Source: UBA1141 sp963665155 (GTDB lineage: Bacteria; Chloroflexota; Dehalococcoidia; Lucifugimonadales; UBA3495). From it: 64,000 nucleotides of DNA. The stretch covers positions 1,426,001-1,490,000 of the forward strand of contig OY761986.2 in NCBI GenBank assembly GCA_963665155.2, given 5' to 3'. The position numbers were made by a program, and so were the translations under genes. Below the pieces are notes generated by a model that worked only from the letters and a program-made list of their open reading frames with translations, searched no databases and had not been told where the DNA came from. Positions 32,854 through 42,299 of the stretch are shown here, in pieces (position 1 is the first letter of the stretch; each line of letters begins with the position of its first letter).

Positions 32854-34767
32854 CTAATCATCGCTGGCGGGGGCGGGAATAAGCCCGCCGTCCATGTTTG
32901 AAATCTCAGGATGGGATAGGCCGTAATTCACGGCATGGAGGCGGGAGTAGACGCCCCTAGTTTTGAGCAGATCTTCGTGGTTCCCAACCTCTGCCACCTG
33001 CCCTTGGTTTAGCACTACTATTTTGTCGGCGTTGCGAATGGTGGACAACCTATGGGCGATGACAATGGACGTGCGACCCACCAATATGCGCTTCAGTGCC
33101 TCCTGGATAAGCAACTCCGTTTGAGTATCGATATTGGCGGTGGCTTCATCCAGTATAATTAAGCGGGGATTTCCAACAATGGCGCGAGCGAAGCTCACAA
33201 GCTGCCGCTGCCCCACGCTAAGGTTCACCCCTCGTTCGGCCAGAACTGTGTCGTAGCCATCCTCCAGACCCATTATAAAATCATGGGCGCCTACAGCTTT
33301 GCCTGCGGCGATTACTTCCTCTTCCGTCGCATCTTCCGAACTGTACCTGATATTGTCGCTGACACTGCCGGAAAACAGGTAAGGTTCCTGGAGGACCATG
33401 CTCATTTGCCGAACCATGGACTGACGGTTTATATCACGAATATCGAAGCCGTCTACTGTAATCCTGCCTTCTGAAACATCGGCGAAACGGTGTAATAAGG
33501 TCACCAGGGTGGTCTTGCCTGCGCCGGTAGAGCCGACGATAGCCACGTTTTCCCCCGGCTTTATGTCCAGATTAATATCCTTCAAAACATCCACATCCGG
33601 GACGTAATGGAAGGTTACCCCTTCGTACTTAATATGGCCCTTGATCGCTGGCATATCCTGAGCATCTTCGGCATCGACCACCTCGGGTTTGAGGTCCAAC
33701 ACCTCGAAAATTCTGACTCCGGCGGCCATCGCCCTTTGCAACTGGCTGTACTGCATGGTCAAGTGGCGCACCGGCTCAAAGAACCTTTGTATCCACAGTG
33801 CGAAAGCTACCAGAACGCCCCACTCCAGGCTCCCGCCTTGGGCCATTATGCCTCCCACCAGCACCACGCCAAAGCCCATCCCGATGCCGATAAGTACCTC
33901 CACAATGGGCTGCAATCCACCCGAAAACCGGCTGGCTTCCAGGTTGGCATCCAAGTGCTCGCGGTTTAAGCTATCGAAGTGCTTCAGGTTGACGTCTTGT
34001 CTGTTGAGACTCTCAACAACTCTAACGCCGGTGATGTTCTGGTTGTACTCGCCGTTGACCATGGCAATGGCCCGGCGGATTCGCATAAAGGAATGGCGAG
34101 CGAATTTCTGCCAATATCCCAGAATAAAGAACAGAACGGGCACTATGCTCATGCTCACCAGCGCCAAACGCCAATCAATGAAGAGCATCATCGCGATAAT
34201 ACCCACGAGGCTAAGAATGTCCGAGAAGCTCTGCACGATCAACTCGAACGTTTCCTGAAGTTGCAGAACATCGCTCTGGCTTCGGGACATGATGCGTCCC
34301 ACAGGGGTGCGGTGGAAAAATGACGGAGACAGCGTCTGCAAGTGGTTAAACATTGCGGTGCGAAGGGAATACAGGATTCCTTGTCCCACCTTGGGCATAT
34401 AAACCAACTGGACATAGTTGGCCAGGAAATGCATCACCGTGACGCCCACGAAGATGCCTCCCACAACGTGCAAGCGCCACAATTCCCCTGCGTTGATCGC
34501 CCAGTTGATACCAAGCATCATGAGCAAGGGGATACTCACATTACCCACTGTATACAACAAGACTGCAGCCAAGCTGATTAGAACGTCGCGCTTGTATGGC
34601 TTAATGTAGCCAGCCAAGCGAACCACAACCTTGTGGTCATAAGCCTTGCCGACAATGCTTTCATCGGTCAGGTTATCCATGTTGGGGGTATTAATACCAC
34701 CGGCTTGGAGGCCGCGCATGCCTCCCATCATCCCGCCGAATCCGCCTCCTGGGCCTGCAGCACGCAT
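32854..34767 (-). CDS. ABC exporter half-transporter (ATPase plus membrane domain), subunit B
   Basis: This 637-residue protein has a Gly/Met-rich N-terminus (residues 1-25), six predicted transmembrane helices (about 60-350) and a nucleotide-binding domain: Walker A GSTGAGKTTLV, Q-loop MVLQEPYLFSG, signature LSVGQRQ (Gly to Val change), Walker B LIILDEATANID with the catalytic Glu, and H-loop IVIAHRLSTI. It starts one base after the stop of the partner gene. Together they resemble heterodimeric multidrug/lipid exporters (BmrCD, TM287/288 type). Substrate unknown; inner membrane. Confidence 0.93.
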   Translation of the reverse strand: MRAAGPGGGFGGMMGGMRGLQAGGINTPNMDNLTDESIVGKAYDHKVVVRLAGYIKPYKRDVLISLAAVLLYTVGNVSIPLLMMLGINWAINAGELWRLHVVGGIFVGVTVMHFLANYVQLVYMPKVGQGILYSLRTAMFNHLQTLSPSFFHRTPVGRIMSRSQSDVLQLQETFELIVQSFSDILSLVGIIAMMLFIDWRLALVSMSIVPVLFFILGYWQKFARHSFMRIRRAIAMVNGEYNQNITGVRVVESLNRQDVNLKHFDSLNREHLDANLEASRFSGGLQPIVEVLIGIGMGFGVVLVGGIMAQGGSLEWGVLVAFALWIQRFFEPVRHLTMQYSQLQRAMAAGVRIFEVLDLKPEVVDAEDAQDMPAIKGHIKYEGVTFHYVPDVDVLKDINLDIKPGENVAIVGSTGAGKTTLVTLLHRFADVSEGRITVDGFDIRDINRQSMVRQMSMVLQEPYLFSGSVSDNIRYSSEDATEEEVIAAGKAVGAHDFIMGLEDGYDTVLAERGVNLSVGQRQLVSFARAIVGNPRLIILDEATANIDTQTELLIQEALKRILVGRTSIVIAHRLSTIRNADKIVVLNQGQVAEVGNHEDLLKTRGVYSRLHAVNYGLSHPEISNMDGGLIPAPASDD

Positions 34768-36570
34768 TTAGCTGTCACCTCCGTCATCGCTGGCCAAGGC
34801 TGCGTCCAAAAGAACCTCTTCTTGGGGGCGCAACTGCAGTTCATAAATATCGCGGTATATTCCACCTCGGGCCATTAGTTCTTCGTGGGTACCCTGTTGG
34901 GCCACCTCACCTTCTTTCAGCACTACGATAAGGTCTGCATCACGCACAGTGCTTATACGATGGGCTATGACAAAGGTGGTACGACCCTTCATTACCCCGG
35001 TCATGGCCTCGTGAATCTGCCGCTCGGTTTCTACATCGACGCTGGATGTAGAATCGTCAAGAATCAGAATTGGCGGATTTATCAGAATTGTCCGCGCAAT
35101 AGACAAACGCTGCCTTTGGCCCCCGGAAAGGGTAGCGCCACGTTCACCGACAGTCGTATCGTAACCGTCGGGCAACGTCATGATGTAGTCATGGAGTTGG
35201 GCCACCTTAGCGGCCGCTACTATATCCTCGAAAGAGGAGTCCACTGCGCCGTAGGCGATGTTGTCGCGCATATTTCCGCCGAACAGGAAAACATCCTGCT
35301 GAACAATGCCCACATTGTGGCGCAACGAGGCCAGGGTAAAGTCCCGAATGTCTCGACCGTCGATGGCGATCCGACCCTCCGTCACGTCGTAGAACCTGGG
35401 TAGCAGATTAACGATCGTGGTCTTGCCGCTGCCGGGCGCTCCCAATATTGCCGTTATCTGGCCCGGCTCTGCGTTAATATCCACATGCTTTAACGCCGGG
35501 GCCCTGGATTCGTAAGCGAATGAGAGATTTTCAAAACTCACATGTCCCTTGGCGCGGCCCATGTCCTCCGCCTGAGTTTTTTCCTCGACCGGCGACGTTG
35601 CATCAATAACGTCAAATAGCCTTTTGCCGGAAGAAATGGCCCGGGAGAAGCTGTTAATAACGAAAGCGCACATTCTTATGGGGAAGGTGAGTTGGTTCAA
35701 GTAAAGTATGAACATGGTCAATTGGCCTGGGGTAATGTCGCCCCTGATGACTTTCCAACCGCCGATCCAGAGAATCAGCGCCAAAGCCAAGGTGAAAAAG
35801 AAAGTCATCCAAGCGCTGTTGGTCCCCTGCAGCCTCTCGGATTGGAAGTATTCCCCTCGTAGTACTTGAGCTCTCTCGGCAAATTTCTTCTTCTCGAATT
35901 CCTCCGAACCAAAAGCCTTCACGACGTGGATGCCAACCAGGTTCTCTTGGAGAACTGTGACCGTCTCACCCATGACTTCCTGAACCCTGGTCCACATGGT
36001 ACGGAGGCGACCCATAACCATGGTGGTCCTAATCACCAAGAAGGGCACAAAGGCGAGGCTAATGAGGGCAAGCTTCCAGTCGATGAGCACTAGAATGGCT
36101 GTTATGCCTATTATTCTTAACACCACTTCCAAGGAACGCACCAACCCCATGTTGACGAAACGGCGCACCGCCTCAACGTCGGCGGTTGCCTTGGACATCA
36201 AATTGCCGGTGTGCTCTTTGTCGTGATAGGCAAAGCTCAGGTGCTGCAGTTTGTCGTATATCTGGTTGCGAAAATCGTAAGAAACCAGTTGGGATAGGGA
36301 GTCAACCGTATATGTACGAGCAAAGTCAAAGAAACCACGGGCCAGACTGGTCGCTAATATGGCTCCGGCCAGCACCAGTAGGGTACTGCGGCTAACATCC
36401 TTACCGGTGATGCCGTCATCCCCTACGGACACCAATCTATCAATTGATATACCGAACAGGAAGGGTATTAGAAGAGAAAGCCCCACCGCAACGAGGAAGG
36501 TTAAGTATGCCAAAGTCAGGCGGGTGCGGTACCGCCAGGCCATGAGGGTGATTCGGATCAGGATTTGCAT
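34768..36570 (-). CDS. ABC exporter half-transporter, subunit A (degenerate ATP site)
   Basis: This 600-residue partner has six transmembrane helices (about 15-310) and an ATPase domain: Walker A GAPGSGKTTIV, signature LSGGQRQRLS, Walker B LILDDSTSSVD in which Asp replaces the catalytic Glu, and H-loop FVIAHRISTV. Combined with the changed signature in the other subunit (LSVGQ), the heterodimer should have one consensus and one degenerate ATP site, as in TM287/288. It is the first gene of the two-gene operon. The 36571-36963 spacer upstream contains nothing I recognise apart from the presumed promoter region. Confidence 0.93.
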   Translation of the reverse strand: MQILIRITLMAWRYRTRLTLAYLTFLVAVGLSLLIPFLFGISIDRLVSVGDDGITGKDVSRSTLLVLAGAILATSLARGFFDFARTYTVDSLSQLVSYDFRNQIYDKLQHLSFAYHDKEHTGNLMSKATADVEAVRRFVNMGLVRSLEVVLRIIGITAILVLIDWKLALISLAFVPFLVIRTTMVMGRLRTMWTRVQEVMGETVTVLQENLVGIHVVKAFGSEEFEKKKFAERAQVLRGEYFQSERLQGTNSAWMTFFFTLALALILWIGGWKVIRGDITPGQLTMFILYLNQLTFPIRMCAFVINSFSRAISSGKRLFDVIDATSPVEEKTQAEDMGRAKGHVSFENLSFAYESRAPALKHVDINAEPGQITAILGAPGSGKTTIVNLLPRFYDVTEGRIAIDGRDIRDFTLASLRHNVGIVQQDVFLFGGNMRDNIAYGAVDSSFEDIVAAAKVAQLHDYIMTLPDGYDTTVGERGATLSGGQRQRLSIARTILINPPILILDDSTSSVDVETERQIHEAMTGVMKGRTTFVIAHRISTVRDADLIVVLKEGEVAQQGTHEELMARGGIYRDIYELQLRPQEEVLLDAALASDDGGDS

Positions 36571-36963
36571 TCAGTCGTTTGCGCTTTGGTCTCCTACCAA
36601 CATCTCCAAGCCCATTCAGTCTGAGACGGAAAAGCTGGAGCCCGACCCAAATCAGCAATCGGTGGCACCTCAAAAAGCCCCAACGGTTACGCGGTGCGCC
36701 TTACACTGAACTCCCCCGGGAACTCTCCCGGCAAACCTTCTCTATAGGCTGACCCTAGTGGATATCGAAAGGCTTAGAGCGGGAATCAGGAGGCGATTTA
36801 GGCTTCTGGTAAGAAACGAATTCTAGTGAATCTCTGGAGTGGTCATAGCCATAATAACCCCAATCGGCAGTCAGTTCAAGGGAAACGATACTCTACCGTC
36901 GTGAGTATCGTGGACTGTCGGTGTTTGCCGTGTGCCGGGCCTAACAATTCGGTCGCATCACCC

Positions 36964-38957
36964 AAGCTTGATTCCCTCGCAAAAAGGCCTGTTTGAGATG
37001 AACCCTGGCGTGCGAAGGGGCCTGGAAGGGAGGAGGCCACGGGATGCCGGCTGCTGGCCTCACCGCACCATCTGCCGCGCTCAGGACAAGCGTGATCCCG
37101 TTGCGCTACCCCTTCCGTGGCTCAGGGCACCCGGTGGAAGCTGTGGAGCGGCGCCCTCATGCGGCCGTGACCGCAGGTACCGTCCCGACCGCCCGCTGAG
37201 CCGTGTTCTCCATCTCCACCAGGCGTGCATGGACCATCCGCTTGAAGTTGCACGCCAACGCCTTCAGGTAGACGGCAAGCCGCACCCGACGGCCCCCTCG
37301 CACCCGCAAGCGCCCAAGCCCGTGGGCGCGCTTCAGCTCGGAGTTCGTTCCCTCGATCCCGGCCCTTATGGCATACCGCTTGCGCCACTCCTCGGTGGCC
37401 TCGGCCCTCCGGCGCCGCTCGATGTTCACCTTCACCAGGTCCGCCTTGAGGACGTAGGCCCCCGCACGCCGGTCCAGCTTCACTGGGCAACGGGACCGCA
37501 AGGGGCAGGGCTCGCATGTTGTCCTGGCAAAGTGGACCTCTACCCGCTCCGGCGCATCCTCCAACTCGTGCTCCTCGATGGACGGGTGGCCGGCGGGGCA
37601 CACCGTGGCCTGCTCCCCTGTGACGTCGATCTGAAAGTCCGCGGCGGTGAGCGGCGGTGGTCCGTCACCCTCTCCTTCGTGCGAGTTCCCCGGCGCCGAC
37701 CCCGCCACCGGGCTCACCAGTTCCGTTCCCCGGCGCGAGGCTTCGAAGGCATTGCGGCCCGACCCCTACGCCGTGTCGGCGAAGAGCTCGTCCGGTCGGA
37801 CCTTCCGCTCCGCGAGCCCGTCAACGACCGGCACGCTCACGTCGGTGTCGCTCCCACTCGAGGGGGTCACCTCCACGTGGGTGATGAGCTGGGTGGCGTT
37901 CTCCTCGTGGCAGGTCTCCGCCACCTGCACCTCGTACCCCTTCCCCTTGTGGCCGCTGTAGGTCACATCCGGGTCGTGGGGCGATTGCAGCGAGTCGGCG
38001 GACACCTGCTTCGGGTCCTTCAAGGCCACGGGCACCTTGCATTCCCCAGCATCGTCGTCATCGTCCCTGGGGCGCCCGTCCCGGTGTTTGCCCACATGGC
38101 ACTGCTCCCGCAGCAGCCGCTCCAGCAGCCGGTACTCCTCCAGCTGGGCAGCAGTCGTGCCATGGAACCGGTCCACCAGCCGGTAGAGGTCCCGGGCACA
38201 GACCGAAAGGCGTCGCCGACCCTCCCCCGTGCGGGCGTCCTCGTAGTGGGTCGCCTCGTCTTCTTCCTTCAAATAGCGCCCTAGGAGGCCCTCCGGAACC
38301 CCAGGGCGAAGCTCTGGGTGCTCCCAGCGCAAGGCCCGCAGGAACAACCGCATCGTCTCACAGAACAGGCCCAGCCGGGTGAGTGTGGCGATGTTGCTCA
38401 TGATGTGGGTGGAGTCCAGCCGTTGCTTTCCGGTGCGTATGCCCAGCGCCTGGATGATCCGGTCCGTGGTCTCCTGGAAAGCCAGCCGGCCACCGTCGTG
38501 CTGCATCAGGCGAACTCGGAAGTTGTGGAGGGTCTTCTGGGGCAGGTGGGTCTCCTCGATGTCCAGCCGCAGGGCGTGGTGCCAGAGCAGGTTGAACTCT
38601 AGTTGTTCCAGAGCTTCATCGTCGGTGAGGTTGAACATCTCTTTGAGGAGGTGGACCCCGAGGACGGTCTGCACCGCCCGGTTGGGACGGCCGTTGTCCA
38701 CGCAGTACATGGGAGCAAAGCGCTCCTCGTCAATCAGGGGGAGCGCCTCGTTTCGGAAAACCTCGGCCCAACTTCTCTCCAGACGCTTAGCCTTCTTCGG
38801 CGTCACCAGGAACTGGGACTGCCAGAGGCTCTCTTGCGGGTCTCGTATTCGGAACATCCTCCCCTCCCTCGGCCAGGCGCTGCCCCAACGCCCTTTCCCC
38901 ACATTATCCTCCCATTGCCCCCGGAGGACGAGGGGTTTTTACGAGGGAATCAAGCTT
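36964..38957. mobile_element. IS1182-type insertion sequence, inactive
   Basis: Inverted ends match over about 27 bp: 36964-36990 (AAGCTTGATTCCCTCG, C, AAAAA and onward) against the reverse complement of 38931-38957 (AAGCTTGATTCCCTCG, T, AAAAA). AAGCTT is palindromic, so it may be a 6-bp target duplication or part of the ends. The element is GC-richer than its surroundings and contains a broken transposase. Confidence 0.8.
37157..38857 (-). pseudogene. IS1182-family transposase with internal amber stop
   Basis: From ATG 38857 (MFRIRDPQESLWQSQFL) the frame gives the DUF772-like N-terminal part (MYCVDNGRPNRAVQTVLGVH, NLTDDEALEQLEFNLLWH, LDSTHIMSNIATLTRLG) to ADTA at 37769. It then meets TAG (37766-37768), where homologues have Tyr (DTAYGS). 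The same frame continues through GRNAFEASRRGTELVSP to a C-terminal zinc-ribbon-like CEPCPLRSRCPV and the helix GIEGTNSELKRAHGLGRLR, ending at 37157. A single base change therefore inactivates an otherwise complete transposase of about 566 residues. Confidence 0.85.
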
Positions 38958-39201
38958 AGCCGACAGCAAGTTGGTAGGGTACACCGCAATTATGGAGATA
39001 CTAGGAAGGTAACGGATGGGTGCGGTTTCATATAGAGCGGTGTCGCTATTTGGGGGAATCGGTATCAGCCGGCTCTTACCAGGGGTGCTAATTTGCGCTT
39101 CATACTACGCAACCGGCTGCTTTCGGTCTACTTTCGCAGGAGGAACGTTCCCAATGGCCGCAAGACTTGTATCACGCCCCGTGGGAACCTGAGACTACTT
39201 G

Positions 39202-39219
39202 GGTCAAGGGCCCTTGACC
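39202..39219. repeat. 18-bp perfect palindrome
   Basis: GGTCAAGGGCCCTTGACC is fully self-complementary. It lies about 60 bp downstream of the methyltransferase stop on its transcribed side. It could be a protein-binding site or part of a terminator hairpin; no T-run follows. Confidence 0.6.
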
Positions 39220-39279
39220 ACAAGGGGACAGGTTGGCTACGCTTTTCTCCGCTAGCCGCATCGTTGGCAGACCCGGCCA

Positions 39280-40029
39280 TTATTTGCGGACTCGCACCTC
39301 TACCGCCACCACGGCCTCATTCTTAGTTCGGGCATTTCTGAAGGTTCGCAAGATCGTAGCGTCCTTGAAACCCGCATCGCAGAACTCTTTAAGGAAAGCG
39401 CCGCCCTCCTTGGCGCCAGCCACTCAAGCAAACCAGTTTGCAGCGCTGGCAGGCACCTGTTGCCCAAGGTCATCTCGTAAGATGATCTCCGCGACGTACA
39501 CGCAACCACCCGGCTTTACTACACGGGCGAGTTCACTAAATATGCTGGCCCTTTCCGGGTTAAGGTTGAAAATGCCATTGGCCAGGGCAACATCGACGGA
39601 CTCATCTTCTATCGGAAGCCTTTCGGCGTCCCCTGAAAAAATACGTACATTAGTCATTCCCGATTCCAGCAGACCTTGCTTGGCGCATTTCAACATTGCC
39701 GGGCTAAAATCCACAGCCAGCACTTGGCCTTGGTTCCCGACGCGTCGGGCAGAGATAAGCGAGTCCAATCCTCCACCGCACCCTAGGTCCAAGACCGTAG
39801 CTCCCTCGAAAATCTCTGCAATGATCGACAGGTTGGAAACGCCAGCAAACCCACCGACGGAAGCTGCTGGTAACTGTCGCAGCAAGTCTGAGGGATAACC
39901 AACGCTTTCGGCGAATCGCCGTCCCACTGGAAACGGATGGTCTTCCCCAGGGTGCTCCGCCGCTTTGCTATACGCCTCTCTGACGCCTTCCTTAAGGTTC
40001 GAAACACTAACTTCGTTCATTGCCTTCAC
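39280..40029 (-). CDS. ArsM-like SAM methyltransferase, probable selenoprotein (Sec202)
   Basis: Reading through TGA at 39426-39424 gives 249 residues with homology on both sides. Before it: VGYPSDLLRQLPAASVGGFAG, the SAM loop VLDLGCGGGLDSLISARRVG, VLAVDFSPAMLKCA and VALANGIFNLNPER, matching arsenite methyltransferase-like proteins. After it: ANWFA-[TGA]-VAGAKEGGAFLKEF followed by DAGF. Arsenic methyltransferases have Cys here (A-G-C-V/I-A-G-A), one of the residues that bind trivalent arsenic. The codon is thus at a functional Cys, as in the DsbA-family gene. A hairpin follows (separate entry). The substrate could be As(III) or another soft metalloid; assignment is by motif recall. Start at 40029, or the Met three codons later. 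Confidence 0.82.
39391..39426 (-). promoter_or_regulatory. Candidate bacterial SECIS element
   Basis: On the minus strand after UGA: AAGGAG (39411-39406) pairs with UUCCUU (39396-39391), six pairs with one G-U, enclosing loop GGCGGCGCU, which starts GG. Eighteen nt separate UGA and loop. An alternative GCGCC/GGCGC pairing is possible nearby. Confidence 0.55.
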
Positions 40030-40030
40030 T

Positions 40031-40052
40031 AAATCATCACCAAATCATCACC
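40031..40052. repeat. Exact 11-bp tandem duplication
   Basis: AAATCATCACC twice in a row, immediately 5' of the methyltransferase start region. Confidence 0.85.
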
Positions 40053-40058
40053 CAATAC

Positions 40059-40126
40059 CATTATATAGTCGATTTTAGGCGATTATTAGATACAGATCAA
40101 TTATAAATTCATTATATAGTGGATAT
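40059..40126. promoter_or_regulatory. AT-rich promoter region with 17-bp direct repeats
   Basis: CATTATATAGTCGATTT (40059-40075) and CATTATATAGTGGATAT (40110-40126), period 51 bp (about five helical turns), upstream of the ArsM-like gene. This spacing suggests same-face binding of a regulator; no consensus is recognised. Confidence 0.4.
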
Positions 40127-40273
40127 ACTGCCGTATATCGTTAAAATACTTTATGCACTACATAAATCATGGCTTATGAACGGGGCAATAGCTCGAGGAC
40201 ACTAGCCGCAGGTATGTTTATCGACGAGGTGTTGAATGGCGGTGGATTGCTGGCGGTTGCGACGAGAGGGGGA

Positions 40274-41953
40274 CTACATCCGATCGGGGGCGGACATACC
40301 CATGAGTTCCAGCGCACGCTGAAACACTATTTGAGCCGACTCCACCAGCTTCAACCGGGCCATGGAGACTTCCCCGTCTTCGGGATTGGCCGAAATTACC
40401 CGGCAATTCTCATAAAACCAGTGGAAAGCAGTAGCCAAATCCATGGTGTAGTGGGGCAGGTGGTGGGGTTCCAATGTCCTAGACATATGGGCAACCAGCT
40501 CCGGCAATCGCAGCATTGCCCGGATCAGGCTTAGCTCCGAGGGATGGTTAAGCAAGGAGACATCGCCTTGGGACCAGTCTATGTCCTGGCTGCGGGCCAG
40601 GTTCAAAATCCCGGCATTGCGGGCGTGAGCGTACTGGACGTAGTAAACCGGATTTTCCGATGATTGCTCTTTGGCCAATTCCAGGTCGAATTCCATCTGG
40701 GTGGAGGCAGTCCGGGCCAGGAAAAAGTACCGGCAGGCGTCCTTGCCGACTTCATCGGCGAGTTCCTTCAGGGAAACAAAGTCTCCGGTGCGCTTTGACG
40801 CTTTTACCACTTCATCCCCCCGCTTCAAAGTAACCATCTGGGAGATGAGAATAGTCAGCCTATGGGCATCGACCCCAAGAGCGGCCACGGCCAGTTTCAT
40901 CCGCGGAACATGACCCTGATGGTCTGCGCCCCAGATGTTTACCACGCTGTCGAACCCCCGCTCGATGAACTTGTTGTAATGGTAGGCAATATCCGACGCA
41001 AAGTAGGTGGGCTCGCCGCTGGAACGGACCACCACATTATCCCGGTCGTCGCCCATCACGCTGGAGTTGAACCAAAGTGCGCCTTCCCTCTCGGAAAGAT
41101 AGTTGTTTTCACGCAGTAGTTGGACCGCCTTATCGTACTCTCCGTGTTGAAACAGCGTCCCTTCGCTGAACCAGTTGTCGAAAACCACGCCGATCTGGTC
41201 TAAATCTTGGCGGATGAGGGCTACCATTTTATCCCGACTCAGGTCCCCAATCTCCTTGATCCCTTGTTCTTCCTCCATTTGGGCAAAACGGGGACCTTCG
41301 CTGGCCAGTATCTCTTGGGCCAGCTCGGTAATGTACTCGCCCGCATAACCGTTGGCGGGCATCTCAGCTTGCTGGCCTTGAGCTTGTTTGTACCGGGCAA
41401 AGACGGAGCGGTAAAATGCATCCATTTGGTTGCCTGCGTCGTTTATGTAGTACTCTCTAGTCACGTTAAAATCGGCCGCTTCCATTATGTTAGCTAAGGA
41501 GCTGCCCAGTACGGCCCCCCTAGTGTGTCCCACGTGAACCGGGCCGGTGGGGTTTACGCTAACAAACTCGATCATTACTTTTCGGCCTTGGCCCATTGCC
41601 ACATTGCCGAATCTCATCTTCGCTTCCCGTACCGTCTCGACCTGTTGCTGAACCCAACTGTCCCGGAGGTAAAAATTGATGAATCCGGGCGGAGCTGCCA
41701 CAATGCGGTCCACCTCATCTCCGGGATTCATCCTATTGACCAACTCTTGGGCCAGTTCCAATGGGTTTATGCGGGTGGCGCGGGCCAAGCGGAGTGGCAG
41801 GTTGGTGGCGAAGTCGCCGTTTTCCGGATTGCCGGGGCGCTCGACCATAATATCCGGCATGGTGTCAAGTTGGAGCAATCCGTCCGACCGGGCCTGCTCC
41901 AAAGCATCCGCTACTAATTTAGCTATCGAGTCTAAGACAAGTGGGGTCGCCAT
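40274..41953 (-). CDS. argS: Arginyl-tRNA synthetase
   Basis: A class I ArgRS of about 559 residues. The N-terminal Add-1 domain precedes EFVSVNPTGPVHVGHTRGAV, with the HIGH motif as HVGH. Then YYINDAGNQMDAFYRSV, VVNIWGADHQGHVPRMKLAV, the KMSKS equivalent VVKASKRTGDFVSL, and the DALR anticodon-binding domain ending ELMGMSAPDRM. The open frame extends upstream to 42097, but the domain starts at ATG 41953. It is monocistronic; a 13-bp exact duplication lies just upstream. Confidence 0.95.
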   Translation of the reverse strand: MATPLVLDSIAKLVADALEQARSDGLLQLDTMPDIMVERPGNPENGDFATNLPLRLARATRINPLELAQELVNRMNPGDEVDRIVAAPPGFINFYLRDSWVQQQVETVREAKMRFGNVAMGQGRKVMIEFVSVNPTGPVHVGHTRGAVLGSSLANIMEAADFNVTREYYINDAGNQMDAFYRSVFARYKQAQGQQAEMPANGYAGEYITELAQEILASEGPRFAQMEEEQGIKEIGDLSRDKMVALIRQDLDQIGVVFDNWFSEGTLFQHGEYDKAVQLLRENNYLSEREGALWFNSSVMGDDRDNVVVRSSGEPTYFASDIAYHYNKFIERGFDSVVNIWGADHQGHVPRMKLAVAALGVDAHRLTILISQMVTLKRGDEVVKASKRTGDFVSLKELADEVGKDACRYFFLARTASTQMEFDLELAKEQSSENPVYYVQYAHARNAGILNLARSQDIDWSQGDVSLLNHPSELSLIRAMLRLPELVAHMSRTLEPHHLPHYTMDLATAFHWFYENCRVISANPEDGEVSMARLKLVESAQIVFQRALELMGMSAPDRM

Positions 41954-41983
41954 TGAGCACAAAACCATCCCGTAATTAAATTG

Positions 41984-42009
41984 ATCGTTCCAGAACATCG
42001 TTCCAGAAC
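41984..42009. repeat. Exact 13-bp tandem duplication upstream of argS
   Basis: ATCGTTCCAGAAC twice in a row, 31 bp 5' of the argS start. Confidence 0.9.
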
Positions 42010-42299
42010 AGGGTAGGCCATTCGCCCGTTTTGCCAAGCAATTGCCTGAGACTGCCGCACTACTGGGATTGACTGGCCGTTTGGGTAATCCTATCACAAT
42101 ACAGTGGAGCTAATTAAGACATAGAAGGGCCTTGGGCGAACGGAATTTGCCGGCCAGTGTTTCGGTCATTCATCATCGGCTGATAGAAAACGATTGACAT
42201 CGTGGCGTTGGATGCTAGAATTTCGCTCGGTACCTGCACTATTTGTGCCTTACCAATGTTATGGAAACCCGTATCTCCCCTGTGGAGAAAAAAGGAATT

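Noticed and set aside
36932..38284. Long plus-strand open frame of 450 codons
   Set aside because: Antisense shadow of the GC-rich IS1182-type transposase; composition is Arg/Pro/Leu/His-rich and no family is recognisable.
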